Origin: Triticum aestivum
Taxonomy: Eukaryota > Streptophyta > Magnoliopsida > Poales > Poaceae
Reading direction: 5' to 3'
DNA: 64,000 nucleotides
Assembly (NCBI RefSeq): GCF_018294505.1
Contig: NC_057802.1
Location: 312,594,209 to 312,658,208, forward strand
Both the position numbers and the translations under genes were made by a program. Shown here piece after piece: positions 41,897 through 53,945 of the stretch (positions are counted from its first letter, which is position 1; each line of letters begins with the position of its first letter). The notes below the pieces were generated by a model. The model ran no database searches. It worked only from the letters and a program-made list of their open reading frames with translations, and was not told the DNA's origin.

Positions 41897-42561
41897 AAGA
41901 GATCTACCAAGAAATTGACAAGTACCGAAGTGGACTTTCTATCAACCTTGTCTCCGGCATAGTCCGAATCAGAGTAACCAACAAGATCGAAAGAAGACCT
42001 CTTAGGATACCAAATGCCAAAATTTGGTGTGTGTATTAAGTATCTCACTATCCTTTTCACAGCCTTAAGATGACACTCTTTAGGGGCCGCTTGATATCGT
42101 GCACACATGCACACACTAAGCATAATATTAGGACGAGAGGCACATAGATATAACAATGAACCAATCATAGAGCGGTAAACTTTTTGATCAACCGGTTCAC
42201 CATCCTTAGTCAAGTCAAGATGTCCACTAGTAGGCATGGGTGTCGACATACCTTTGCATTCTTGCATATTGAACTTCTTGAATAAGTCCTTGGTGTACTT
42301 TGTTTGAGAGACAAAGGTACCTTCCTTAGTTTGCTTGATTTGCAAACCAAGAAAGAATTTGAGTTCACTCATCATAGACATCTCAAACTTCTCCGACATT
42401 AGTTTACCAAACTTCTCACTAAAATGAGGGTTAGTTGAACCAAATATAATATCATCAACATAAATTTGGCACACAAATAGTTCTCCATTAACCCTTTTAG
42501 TAAAAAGAGTAGAATCAATTTTTCCAATTTCAAAGCCTTTTTCAATAAGGAACTTGGTCAA
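41897..42561 (-). pseudogene. Layer C reverse transcriptase, C-terminal part
   Basis: It contains IYVDDIIFGSTNPHFSEKFG with an intact YVDD active site and the connection region to RNase H (SFDLVGYSDSDYAGDKVDRK). It is separated from the RT N-terminal part by a stop (TGA in place of the Trp codon after APRA) at about 42570. Confidence 0.88.
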
Positions 42562-42570
42562 ACATTTATA

Positions 42571-43545
42571 TCATGCTCGAGGAGCTTGTTTAAGACCATA
42601 AAGGGCTTTGTGAAGTTTGTAAACATGATTAGGTTTCTTAGGATTGACAAAGTCGGGAGGTTGCTTAACATAAACTTCCTCCTCAATTTCACCATTTAGA
42701 AAAGCACTTTTAATGTCCATTTGGTACAAGGTGATATCATGGTGATTAGCATAAGCAAGTAAGATGCGAATGGACTCAAGTCTAGCAACGAGAGCATATG
42801 TCTCACCATAGTCCATACCTTCGACTTGATTGTAGGCTTGGGCGACTAGGCGTGCTTTGTTGCGGATGACTTGACCATCTTCATCTTGCTTGTTGAGAAA
42901 CACCCATTTGGTACAATTGATGTTGTGGTTGTTGTCGGGCTTCTCGACCAATGTCCATACTTTGTTTCTCTCAAAGTTGTGTAGCTCTTCATGCATAGCG
43001 TTTATCCAATCCGGATCTTCCAATGCTTCTTCAACCTTCATAGGTTCAATGCTAGAGATGAATGAGTAATGTTCACAAAAGTTAGCCAAACGAGTTTTAG
43101 AGCGAGTGATTCTCCCGGTTTGGATATCATCGTAGATTTGCTCGACGGGATGATCTTTAGCGATTCTTGCTCGAACTCGTGGGAGCTTTGGCTTGGCTCG
43201 GGGTAGAACATCCTCTTCATCTTGTTCTTCTTCTTGGCCTTCTTCATTGTTGACGTTGTCATTCTCTTGTCGTGGTGGAGAAGGAGGTTGTTGATGTTCA
43301 TTTTGGTGTATTTCCTCGTTTTCTTCGTCTTGGTGTGTCCCACTTGTGGATGCTTCCGTATCAATTCTTGGTTCACCTTGTCGTGAGGTAGAAGCTTCCA
43401 CTTGGACGGACGAGGTACTCTCCTTCACCTCCGTTGGACGAATCTTGCCAATAGACAAGTCTTGAATTGCTTTCGGAGGGTCTTTGTCTCCTACATCAAT
43501 TGGCAATTGCTCTACTTGCGAGCCATTAGATTCATCAAACTTCAC
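42571..43545 (-). pseudogene. Layer C integrase-RT linker and N-terminal RT
   Basis: 324 open codons: a polar, acidic linker (EEGQEEEQDEEDVLP), then HDITLYQMDIKSAFLNGEIE, which carries the first catalytic Asp of RT, ending at KALYGLKQAPRA. The frame is intact in itself but joined to neither side. Confidence 0.88.
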
Positions 43546-43547
43546 AT

Positions 43548-44720
43548 CTACCGTCTCTTCAACCTTTCGGGTGAAATTGTTGTAGACACGGTAAGTGTGA
43601 GAGTTTGAGCCATAACCAAGTAGGAATCCTTCATGAGATTTAGGAGCAAATTTAGAACGACGATGCTTATCAAGAATGTAACACTTTGAGCCAAATACTC
43701 AAAAGTATCCAACTTGGGGTTTGTCACCGGTGAGGAGCTCGTATGTTGTCTTGTCGAGTAGCTTGTGAAGATACAAGCGATTTGTTGCATGACAAGCTGT
43801 CTCAACCACTTCCGCCCAAAAGTGTTTTGGAGTCTTTTACTCATCAAGCATCGTTCTTGCCATCTCAATAAGAGTCCGGTTCTTCCTCTCAACAACTCCA
43901 TTTTGTTGATGTGTGTACGTAGCCGAGAACTCGTGTGAAATCCCTGGTATCCACATTTGCGTTCTTGAAACTCCGTTCCGTTGTCGCTCCGAACCTTTTT
44001 GATCTTCACGTCAAATTGATTTTGGGCCTTCCTAGTGAAGTTTTTTAAGATCTTTTGGACCTGTGATTTGTCCTCAAGAAAGAACACCCACGTAAATCTT
44101 GAAAAATCATCAACTATGACTAGTCCAAACGAGTTACCACCGAGACTCTTGTAGGCATTTGGACCAAAGAGATCCATGTGAAGTAGCTCGAGTGGTCTTC
44201 TCGTGGTCATGGTGTTCTTCATGCGATGACTTCCTCCAACTTGTTTCCCTGCCTGACAAGCACTACAAAGTCTATCCTTGTCAAATATGACATCTTTTAT
44301 TCCAAGGATATGATCACCTTTAATAAGCTTATCAAGATTTCGCATGCCCACATGACCTAGCCTTCTATGCCACAACCAACCCTTAGAAGATTTAGCAATT
44401 AAGCAAGTTCTAGGTTGAGCCTTTTTAGTGAAATCAACTATGTAAAGATCACCTCTACGTGTACCGGTAAGGACCATTTTATGATTGTCTCTTCTAAACA
44501 CTTGGCAATCTACCTCAGTAAACAGGACATTGAAACCAAAATCAGCAAGTCTAGATACTGAAAGTAAATTGTACCCAAGGGATTCAACGAGGCTGACATT
44601 TTGTATGGAGCTATCATGTGAGATGGCCACCTTACCTAGGCCAACCACCTTACCCTTTGAGTTATCACCAAAAGTGACATACTTTCGAGGGCCGTCGTTT
44701 TCAGTAAGCTCACGGAACAT
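43548..44720 (-). pseudogene. Layer C integrase, frameshifted in the core
   Basis: It reads through the protease tail, the HHCC finger (WHRRLGHVGMRNLDKL, CSACQAGKQ) and the core with LLHMDLFGP and VRSDNGTEF. A frameshift just after GTEF (about 43960) puts the rest, including the Glu motif, in another frame. The first base block overlaps the gag frame end by 11 bases in a different frame. Confidence 0.87.
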
Positions 44721-45435
44721 ATCTTTTATCTCCGGTCATATGATCAGTACATCCACTATCAAGGACCCATTCCTTTCCTCCGGCCATGTAGCCGCGAAGA
44801 TTTGCCATAAGACCAAAGTGTCTCATTGCATTATCAAGATCATAGTCACTATCATCATCCTCATCATAGTATCCATGTTCAACATCATCTTGTGATTGAT
44901 CAACTCCTAGAGAGGGTAATTCATTAGACAAATGATCATTTCTATGGTTATCTTTATGAATTCTAATAGCTTCGGAAATGATATTGCTAATGATCCCAAC
45001 ATCTCCTATGGAACACATGAGATTGGTAAGCTCAAATAAACAATCACCAAAGCTAGGATAACTAGAATTCATCTTACTCAAGGCAATAGACTTATGGAGA
45101 ATTTTGTTTAACTTTTTCAAGGAATAATTTGGAAATCGTTCCTCAAGAAATCTCCATATAGTATAGGCACAATAAAGAGTAGGCAAGCTAGCAATCAAAT
45201 TTTTGGGCAATCCTCTTATGATAAGATTGATAGTTCTAAGATTGCGAATCATGTCAAGATCCTCTTCGGGTGTGGGATGCAAAGGATCAATATGAGGTGC
45301 ACAAGGGCTAGTAATGTACTTGTTCAAGTGATATTCATTGAAAATCTCAAGCATTTCATTTTTCCACTCATGAAAATATTCTCCATCAAAAATAGGCACT
45401 CTACGTCTAAGACTCCCCAAAGTAGACACATCCAT
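44710..45435 (-). pseudogene. Layer C gag and protease start
   Basis: ATG at 45435 begins MDVSTLGSLRRRVPIFDGEY, the least damaged gag of this family in the window: 242 codons to the protease motif WVLDSGCTDHMTGD, then a frameshift. It includes EWKNEMLEIFNEYHLNKYIT and the acidic YYDEDDDSDYD tract. I chose this ATG because the layer B copy has an ATG at the same place and the upstream part is primer-binding site and LTR. Confidence 0.87.
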
Positions 45436-45476
45436 CTTCCTCCAAAGGTGTTTAAACCAAGGCAATGGAGACCAAT

Positions 45477-45488
45477 GCTCTGATACCA
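45477..45488 (-). other. Primer-binding site of layer C
   Basis: TGGTATCAGAGC on the minus strand, two bases from the LTR end at 45491. Confidence 0.92.
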
Positions 45489-45490
45489 AT

Positions 45491-47026
45491 TGAAAGGATC
45501 GAGAAGAGGTGTCTAGAGGGGGTGAATAGACTCTGATCAAGAAAAGTTGCAGTTTTTAATCTCTTAAGTTGAAGTGGAGTATTAGCACAAGTTTAAACAT
45601 TCACAATACATATCAAGCAAGCATGCAAGCATACAAAGAGTATATGAGCAGCAGAAAGTAAAGCATGCAAGTTGCAAGAATGTAAAGAGAAGGGATTGGA
45701 GTGTGCAAACGCAATTTGGAGACACGGAGATTTTTTTATCCGTGGTTCCGATAGGTGGTGCTATCGTACATCCATGTTGATGGAGACTTCAACCCACGAA
45801 GGGTAACGATTGCGCGAGTCCACGGAGGGCTCCACCCACGAAGGGTCCACGAAGAAGCAACCTTGTCTATCCCACCATGGCCGTCGCCCATGAAGGACTT
45901 GCCTCACTAGGGTAGATCTTCACGAAGTAGGCGATCTCCTTGCCCTTACAAACTCGTTGGTTCAACTCCACAATCTTGTCGGAGGCTCCCAAGTGACACC
46001 TAGCCAATCTAGGAGACACCACTCTCCAGGAAGTAACAAATGGTGTGTTGATGATGAACTCCTTGCTCTTGTGCTTCAAATGATAGTCTCCCCAACACTC
46101 AAATCTCTCTCTCTCACACAGATTTGGATTTGGTGGAAAGATGATTTGAGTGGAAAGCAAGTTCGAGAAGGCTAGAGATCAAGATTTATGTGGTTGGAAT
46201 GGAATATCTTGACCTCAACACAAGTGTAGGTGGTTCTCTCTCAAAAAATATGTATTGGAAGTGTATGCATGTTCTGATGGCTCTCTCCACGAATGAAGAG
46301 TGGGTGGAGGGGTATATATAGCCTCCACACAAAATCTAACTGTTACACACAAATCACCAAACTTGGTGGGACCGATTCAGAGAACTCGGTCAGACCGATT
46401 TGGTTCATAATGTGACCGTTAGGTGTTTCGGTGGGACCGACATGTCAACTCGGTGGGACCGATATCATTAGGGTTAGGACATAACGTAATCTCGGTGAGA
46501 CCGATTACACAAACTCGGTGAGACCGATTTTGGTAATAGACTAACAAAGAGTTGGTCAGGCAAACTTGGTGGGACCAATTCGCTCATCTCGGTTAGACCG
46601 AAACGTTACGAAGGGGTGACAGAGAGTTTGCATTGCAATCTCGGTGTGACCGATTGCAAATTTTGGTGAGACCGAAATTATTGCAATAGGCAACAGAGAG
46701 TTTGCAATCCCATCTCGGTGAGACCGAGATCCCTATCGATGAGACCGAAAAGACTAGGGTTTCTGGCAGTGGCTATGTCAACTGAACTCGGTGGCTCTAG
46801 ATAGAAAGAATCGGTGGGGCCGAGTTGGACTTTTAGGTTTGGGACATACATGGATATGAGAAAGTGGTTGAGGGCTTTGGAGCATATCACTAAGCACTTT
46901 GAGCAAGCAAGCCATTAAGCAACACCTCATCCCTTCTTAATAGTATTGGCTTTCCTATGGACTCAATGTGATCTTGGATCACTAAAATAGAAAATGTAGA
47001 GTACTGAGCTTTGAGCTTGAGCCAAT
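45491..47026 (-). repeat. 5' LTR of layer C, larger part
   Basis: Minus-strand LTR ending GATCCTTTCA at 45491. TATA box at about 46313; conserved LTR frame at 46160-45867; TCGGT-N3-ACCGA motifs at 46360-46830. Interrupted by layer D after CCAAT at 47022-47026. The rest is at 50011-50166. Confidence 0.93.
47022..47026. repeat. Left TSD of layer D (CCAAT); right copy at 50006-50010
   Basis: CCAAT borders TGTAACATCCC at the left and CGCTACA at the right. The sister LTR (about 39444) reads GAGCCAATCCTTTG without interruption. Confidence 0.93.
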
Positions 47027-50005
47027 TGTAACATCCCAAATTTTCAATTTGGAATGTTATACATAGATCATCATTTGCATATCATGTTTTGTGCATTTTG
47101 ACAAATCCTCGATAAATCCTAAGCAACTCAAGGACCCTCGGAGAGAGTTGGGGATTTTCTCGAATTTTCTTATTTGATTTTTCAAACGAGGATTTGGATT
47201 TTTAATTATTTTTCTCTCCGGAAAAATATTTCATTTTAAATAAACGAGAGGAGAAAATATGACTTCTCCAAAATATTGAAATACTGGAGGAAAAATGTTA
47301 AAATCATTATTTGGAATTTATTTGGATTTTATTTGCAATTTTATTGCATTTAAAAAAATATGCATGTTTTCAAAATATTTACTTTTGATTTTAAAAATGT
47401 TCACCCTATTCTAGATTTTCTAACTAGACGGGGAAAATTTATTTCATATTTTTCTGATTTTTATTTATTTTTCTACGCAATATTTTCCACGGAACATATT
47501 TAAAAAAAAACAAACGCGTCGCGCCGACTGGGCCGAGCCCAGCCGACGGCCCACCCCGTCGCCTCTCCTCCTCCCGCACGCCGAGCCGCCGCCGGAGTCC
47601 GCCATCGCCACGACGCCACCGCCGCCTCGGGTTGCCCCTCCCCCAAGCCGCCGCACCCCCCCTCCATATATACCCNNNNNNNNNNNNNNNNNNNNNNNNN
47701 NNNNNNNNNNNNNNNNNNNNNNNNNNNNNNNNNNNNNNNNNNNNNNNNNNNNNNNNNNNNNNNNNNNNNNNNNNNNNNNNNNNNNNNNNNNNNNNNNNNN
47801 NNNNNNNNNNNNNNNNNNNNNNNNNNNNNNNNNNNNNNNNNNNNNNNNNNNNNNNNNNNNNNNNNNNNNNNNNNNNNNNNNNNNNNNNNNNNNNNNNNNN
47901 NNNNNNNNNNNNNNNNNNNNNNNNNNNNNNNNNNNNNNNNNNNNNNNNNNNNNNNNNNNNNNNNNNNNNNNNNNNNNNNNNNNNNNNNNNNNNNNNNNNN
48001 NNNNNNNNNNNNNNNNNNNNNNNNNNNNNNNNNNNNNNNNNNNNNNNNNCCGAGCCCCGCACCCCTCGCCGCCGAGCCCCGCCCGCCGGAGCCCTCGCCG
48101 GAGTAGCCCGACGAGGTATGCCGCCGGCCATCTCGTGTTGACCGGTTTTCTGTGAAAAAAAACCTTTTGTTTTAAAAAAAACCCTAGATCGGTTTTTTTT
48201 GTTTTCTTATTTCACGAGCGTTCATCGAACCGTTCGTTTTAACGAACGCGTTCGTCGGTTTTTCTCTGTTAACGAACGTCCGTTATTTAACCGTTCGTCC
48301 GTTTTTCTTTTTCGTCGGATTTTCTCGTTACTTTCTCAGATTCGATTTCCGATCGAATTTTCGAATCTGTTTAACTTCTCGCTCGTTTATCGGAGCAGGC
48401 GATTCAAGCGCCTAGAGTTTCGTCTCGAAATTCTCTTTCCGTTTAACCTACTCAAACAAGTTTTTGCTACAGTAAAATTTGACCTAGATCCAGATTAGCA
48501 AACAAAGTTTCTTTCTTTCGCCGTTTGACTTTCGTTGCTTCTTTCGAGTTGATTCTTTTTGCAAACCGGAGTTCTTAAGTTGAACTTTCTGGTTGGATCT
48601 TTCTTTCGAGTTTTACCTGTGCATTAGATGAGTACTGATTGTATGCTTGTTTGTTTGCGATAGAGTACCCGGAGTGTGCCGCTTGTTACTTCGACTCGCT
48701 AGGTTTTGCGGATCATCAGCAAGGCAAGTAACACTTTGATCATACCCCGTTCATACCCAGTTTTATTGCATTAGATCTATTTCCTCAAACACATTGCATG
48801 ATTAGGATCTAATTAAACTGTGGTTATTGGGAAGTAGTTGAGGTAGTACCTATTACCTGTTTTATCTATCAAACCCTTGGGAGTTACTTCTACGTTGCTT
48901 TTATCAATGCCATGCTATGCTCGTAGACGTGGATTGGGTTTGAGAGACATTCATGACAGATGTGAGATTGTTAATAATGGTTTAACTTAAGGTGGCAACT
49001 AAAAACTCACATCTGGGTGGATTGAGGCACCTGGAGAACCCAGTGTTGTCTGTATGTATAAGGACCGCCACCCAGGCTCAAAGGGATCATAAGATTATTC
49101 ATGCTAGAAACTTCCGTGTGCAGCCGCAAGCTATTATGGGCTCTAGCATAGCTGAGAAGGTTACAGGATCTCTTGAAGAGGTGGACTAGCAGATGTAGGG
49201 GAAAGTAGGTGTACCGGTCCATCCAGAGTAGAGAGTGACTGTTTCTGAAAGACTGTGTCTCGGTCATCCGTTTCTCAAACATCAGGCAGTGCGAGAATCA
49301 AGCGGAGGCGATCGAGTCTTGTGGGGAAAAGTGCACAAACCTCTGCAGAGTGTACAAACTGATCATGATTAGCCGTGTCCCCGGTTATGGACAACTTGAG
49401 TATCTAGTACCTGGATTATCATTTGAATCTCATCACCGTGATACTTATAATTAATTTTGTTGGGTTAATGATGTTACTTAATTGGGATTGAGTTGGAGGT
49501 ACCTTCTCAATGTTTCAACCACCATGATAGTTAAATAAAATTTATTCCTTTGCAGTAGGATAAAATTGGCTTTTCGCAAAAACGGTAACCATAGAGCCTT
49601 TCCACCAGCCATATATGCATATAGTATAGCCTTATCATTGTTCATTGCTCTCTATGTGTTGCTTTGCCAGCATATTCTATGTGCTGACCCATTTTCGGGC
49701 TGCAACGTTTCATGTTGTAGACTTTTCAGACGACGAGTAAGGTGCCTTAGGTCGTGGTCTTATACTCAGTGATGCCGCTGGAGTTGATGGACTCACTATT
49801 CTTCCAAGTCTTCCGCTGTTATCGTTATTAGATGGCCTTAAGCCATGTTTATCATACTTAATCTCTTTGGAGATATTCGATGTAATAAGTGTGTGATTGC
49901 TACTCTGTTATAAATCCTCCATTTGTACTGTGCGTGTCAGCATTACTGATCCAGGGATGACACTGGTGCACAGCAGCACAGGCCATTTGAGGTCTGGTCG
50001 CTACA
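47027..50005. mobile_element. Layer D: solo-LTR-like unit (2,979 bp including a gap)
   Basis: The termini are TG (TGTAACATCCC) and CA (GGTCGCTACA) with a 5-bp duplication, but there is no second LTR, primer site, polypurine tract or pol sequence inside. This is what remains after recombination between the two LTRs of a large element. Both end sequences are of a kind common in Triticeae gypsy LTRs. A CCATATATACCC box lies just before the N run at 47664. The GC-rich part around the gap is promoter and leader-like. No gene is supported. Confidence 0.75.
47676..48049. other. Assembly gap (374 N)
   Basis: It lies in a GC-rich part of layer D (CGCCGCC-type sequence on both sides). Frames spanning it are not supported. 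Confidence 1.
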
Positions 50006-50010
50006 CCAAT

Positions 50011-50166
50011 CCTTTGTCTTTAGCATCTTGAAGGGGTTCCACATCCTCTAGTCCATGCCACTCAATTGTTGAACTCATCTGAAACATACTAGATAGAAAC
50101 ATTAGTCCAACAAGAGATATGTTGACATTAATTACCAAAATCACCCAGGGAGCACTTGTGCTTTCA
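50011..50166 (-). repeat. 5' LTR of layer C, outer part
   Basis: It continues the LTR from the layer D insertion to its minus-strand start TGAAAGCACAAGTGCTCC at 50166. The GCATC duplication follows. Confidence 0.93.
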
Positions 50167-50171
50167 GCATC

Positions 50172-51050
50172 CACAAGTGGGACACACCAAGATGAAGAAA
50201 ACGAGGAAGTACTCCAAGATGAACCTCATCAACCTCCTTCTCCACCACGGCAAGAGAGCGACAATGTCAACAATGAAGAAGGGCAAGAAGAAGAAGGACA
50301 AGATGATGAAGAAGATGTTCCACCCCGACCCAAGCAAAAGCTCTCAAGAGTTCGAGCAAGAGTCTCAAGAGACCACCCCGTCGAACAAATCTTCAATGAT
50401 ATTCAAACCGGGAGAATCACTCGCTCTTAAACTCGTTTGGCTAATTTTTGTGAACATTATTCATTCATTTCTAGCATTGAACCTATGAAGGTTAAAGAAG
50501 CATCAGAAGATCCGGATTGGATAAATGCCATGCATGACGAGCTACACAACTTTGAGAGAAACCAAGTGTGGACATTGGTTGAGAAGCCCGACAACAACCA
50601 CAACATCATCGGTACCAAATGGGTGTTTCACAACAAGCAAGACGAAGATGGTCAAGTCGTCCGCAACAAAGCACGTCTCGTTGCCCAAGGCTATACTCAA
50701 GTCGAAGGTATGGACTATGATGAGACATACGCCCCCGTTGCTAGACTTGAGTCCATCCGCATCTTACTTGCCTATGCTAATTACCATGATATCACCTTAT
50801 ACCAAATGGACATTAAAAGTGCTTTTCTAAATGGTGAAATTGAGGAGGAAGTTTATGTTAAACAACCTCCCGGCTTTGTTAATCCTAAGAAACCTAATCA
50901 TGTCTACAAACCTCACAAAGCTCTTTATGGTCTTAAACAAGCTCCTAGAGTGTGGTATAAATGCTTGACCAAGTTCCTTATTGAAAAAGGCTTTGAGATT
51001 GGAAAGATAGATTCTACTCTTTTACTAAAAGGGTTAATGGTGAATTATTT
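50172..51050 (+). pseudogene. Layer B linker and N-terminal reverse transcriptase
   Basis: Resumes the layer B pol exactly after the GCATC duplication: an acidic linker, then TAA at 50428 in place of a Lys codon, then an open frame from 50437 with WTLVEKPDNNHNIIGTKWVF, DITLYQMDIKSAFLNGEIEE and KALYGLKQAPRVWYKCL. A frameshift at about 51015-51050, after EIGKIDSTL, moves the rest to another frame. Confidence 0.88.
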
Positions 51051-52015
51051 GTGTGCCAAATTTATGTTGATGATATCATATTTGGTTCGACTAACCCTCA
51101 TTTTAGTGAAAAGTTTGGGAAGCTAATGTCGAAGAAGTTTGAGATGTCTATGATGAGTGAACTCAAGTCCTTTCTTGGTTTGCAAATCAAGCAAACTAAG
51201 GACGGCACCTTTGTTTCTCAAACAAAGTACACCAAGGACTTATTCAAGAAGTTCAACATGCAAGAAAGCAAAGGTATGAAAACCCCCATGCCTACTAGTG
51301 GACATCTTGACTTGACCAAGGATGGAAAATCGATTGACCAAAAGGTTTATCGATCTATGATTGGTTCATTGTTATATCTTTGTGCCTCCCATCCCGATAT
51401 TATGCTAAGTGTATGCATGTGTGCACGATATCAAGCGGCCCCAAAGAATGTCATCTTAAGGCTGTGAAAAGGATAGTGAGATACCTAATACATACACCAA
51501 ATGTTGGCATTTGGTATCCTAAGAGGTCTTCTTTTGATCTTGTTGGCTACTCCGATTCAGACTATGCCGGTGACAAGGTTGATAGAAAGTCCACTTCAGG
51601 TACTTGTCAATTTCTTGGTAGATCTCTTGTGTCTTGGTCCTCCAAGAAACAAAACTCGGTATCCTTATCCACCGCCGAAGCGGAATACATTGCCGCCGGT
51701 TCATGTTGTGCTCAATTACTTTGGATGACCCAAACTCTTAAGGATTATCGGATCTATGTGAAACATGTTCCATTGCTTTGTGACAATGAGAGTGCTATTA
51801 AGATTTCTCACAATACCGTGCAACATTCTCGAACTAAGCACATTGAAGTTCATCATCATTTCATTAGAGATCATGTTGCTAAAGGGAACATTGATCTTAA
51901 GCATGTTCGTACCGATAAGCAATTGGCGGATATATTCACCAAACCGCTTGCTGAGAAAGTGTTTTGCCGTTTGAGAGGTGAATTGAACATCATTGATGCT
52001 TCAAACTTGGAGTAG
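51051..52015 (+). pseudogene. Layer B C-terminal reverse transcriptase and RNase H
   Basis: IYVDDIIFGSTNPHFSEKFG carries an intact YVDD. The frame shifts again at about 51445 (AAPKNV against AAPKECH in the next frame). RNase H follows (GYSDSDYAGDKVDRKSTSGT, SLSTAEAEYIAAGSCCAQLL) and ends LRGELNIIDASNLE at 52015. Confidence 0.88.
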
Positions 52016-53931
52016 ATACTCCATTTGGATACATGCAAGGCATGAGCCTATGACTAATCCTTGATATTTCTCTTATGATGATATTCATATGTCTAGGATA
52101 CATTTGTACCTTTGCATGATATCTAACCCTTGTAGGTACTTGGATGAACCTAAATCAATGAGATTGCAAGTCACTCATACCGTGAGCAATCTCTACGTCA
52201 CCAAGTCTCTACAATATGGTGGTTGAAGTCAAGGAAGCATCAAACCCTTCAACATTCCTTTGACAAATTTTATATATCAAATTTCTTTTGGTATCAAATT
52301 TCATGATTGTCATGTTGGATACACAAGTGCTCTTCCTTGCAAGACTAACCCATGTAGGTAGATGAACTCAAGTACACGTGGTGCTCCCAATCCTTGATGA
52401 GCTACATCAACCTTGAGCATCCCACACAAGTTCGACTACAAAATCAAGTTCAACACCACCACCCAAGGTATGCTATTCCATCTTAGAGAAGCTTTACCCC
52501 AAGTTATGGGTCAAAGCAACTCAACAAGATGCGAATACATCAAAAGCTTAAAATAAAAATGGTAACCCCATTTTGAGCTTAAACGATGAGTATGACCTAT
52601 GATCAAGTGTTCTCACTTGACTCCTCAGTCAATATACTCTAACATAGGTGACTTTGTCGCCGCCCAATTCTAGATGAAGTTCTCTAGTGTTTCTGAGTTT
52701 TGCATTTGTCCCTTGCGTATTTGTTCCCCTGCCTTTAATTAAAAAAACTTCATCTAGATTTTCTTTTCTTTTCTCTGTTTTGTTCTGCATTTCCTGCATC
52801 TAATTCATTGCAAATCCTTCAGTTAATTCATTGCAAATCTTTGTGAGATCCTATTTGCCTAAGTGAGATGAGATGACAATTGCCCTTTCTCTGTATTTAA
52901 CTCGGTCACACCGGCTTGTCATTCTTGGCTACACTGACTTATTTCGGTGCCACCGGCGAGAACAACTCGGTGTTACCGATTTCACTGCAGAGAAGACAAT
53001 TTGCCACTTGTTCCTGCACATTTGTTCCAGCTCCACACGATGATTCTTGTCCTCTACCAGCATCACATTCTACATGCTGCTTTGTTATGTGACTCAAGGA
53101 CCAAACCTATTTTGACTCACACTCCAGGAGATCCCTTCTTGGAAATTGATGTCAAAGGGGGGGAGAGAGATCACATCAAAGCTTAATCACTTCAAAAATG
53201 GGGAGAGAGTACTTCAACAGGGGGAGAGAGGTAATCACACCAAAGGCCCCAGATGCTTGGTGTTCAAGAGGAGAGAAGACACATGTCTTTAAGAGGGGAA
53301 AGACATGTTTGTTTATGTTATGTCCTATGATCTGATCTATTTTTGCTCTGATTTTGTATCCCTATTTTCTCCCATTATCCAATATAAGATTCAGGGGGAG
53401 AAAGCTATCTAAGGGAAGGAAATCTTCGAATTCATTGCATATCTTTTACCTTTGGGAACATGCCTATATCAAATAGAGTACCTAGTACTCACTCTCTACA
53501 TGTCATCCCAATCCTGGTACTCTGTGGTTCTTTTGTTTGCTTTGTCTAGTAGATGTATCTGTGTTATCTAACCTTGTTTACTCAGGTTTATCTCTTCCTA
53601 AGCCAGCTCAAGACCACAAGGTAAGTATATGCATCACAATCATGTGCATGATGATATCTTGCTGATGTGCATATTGTTTGCAAGAAGGACTCATGAACAT
53701 GAAGGTACACTTCATATATTCACTTCTTTTGCCATTATGCATATAGCCAAGATACATGTAACACATTGCTTGCTATGTCATGTCTATGCATTCATATGCT
53801 CTCATATTCAATACTTACATGATTGCACACATGTAGGGGGAGCCTATGCATGTTACATGTCTTTCCAAAGCTTTACTTGCTATTCCCTATATCTTTATCT
53901 AAAGCTTTGATGTATGTTGTCATCAATTACC
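52016..53931 (+). other. Noncoding region between pol and 3' LTR of layer B
   Basis: About 1.9 kb. No envelope-like or other gene is supported. It shares sequence with the same region of layer C. Features: TCGGT-N3-ACCGA-type motifs around 52900-52985, and GGGGGAGAGA purine runs near 53160-53230 and 53395. Confidence 0.6.
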
Positions 53932-53944
53932 AAAAAGGGGGAGA
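53932..53944 (+). other. Polypurine tract of layer B
   Basis: AAAAAGGGGGAGA ends one base before the 3' LTR start at 53946. Confidence 0.88.
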
Positions 53945-53945
53945 T

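Larger units (their letters stand above)
37915..50166 (-). mobile_element. Layer C: full-length copia element of the same family as B, inserted in antisense
   Basis: On the minus strand: 5' LTR 50166-50011 plus 47026-45491 (1,692 bp, split by layer D), primer site, gag, protease, integrase, RT, RNase H, noncoding region, polypurine tract and 3' LTR 39603-37915 (1,689 bp). Length without D is about 9.27 kb, close to layer B. Coding sequence matches B closely throughout. It has at least four breaks, so it is not autonomous. Because B and C face each other, long inverted repeats result. Confidence 0.94.

Noticed and set aside
47439..48141. Open frames crossing the second N run in layer D
   Set aside because: Same artefact; the flanks are GC-rich low-complexity sequence.
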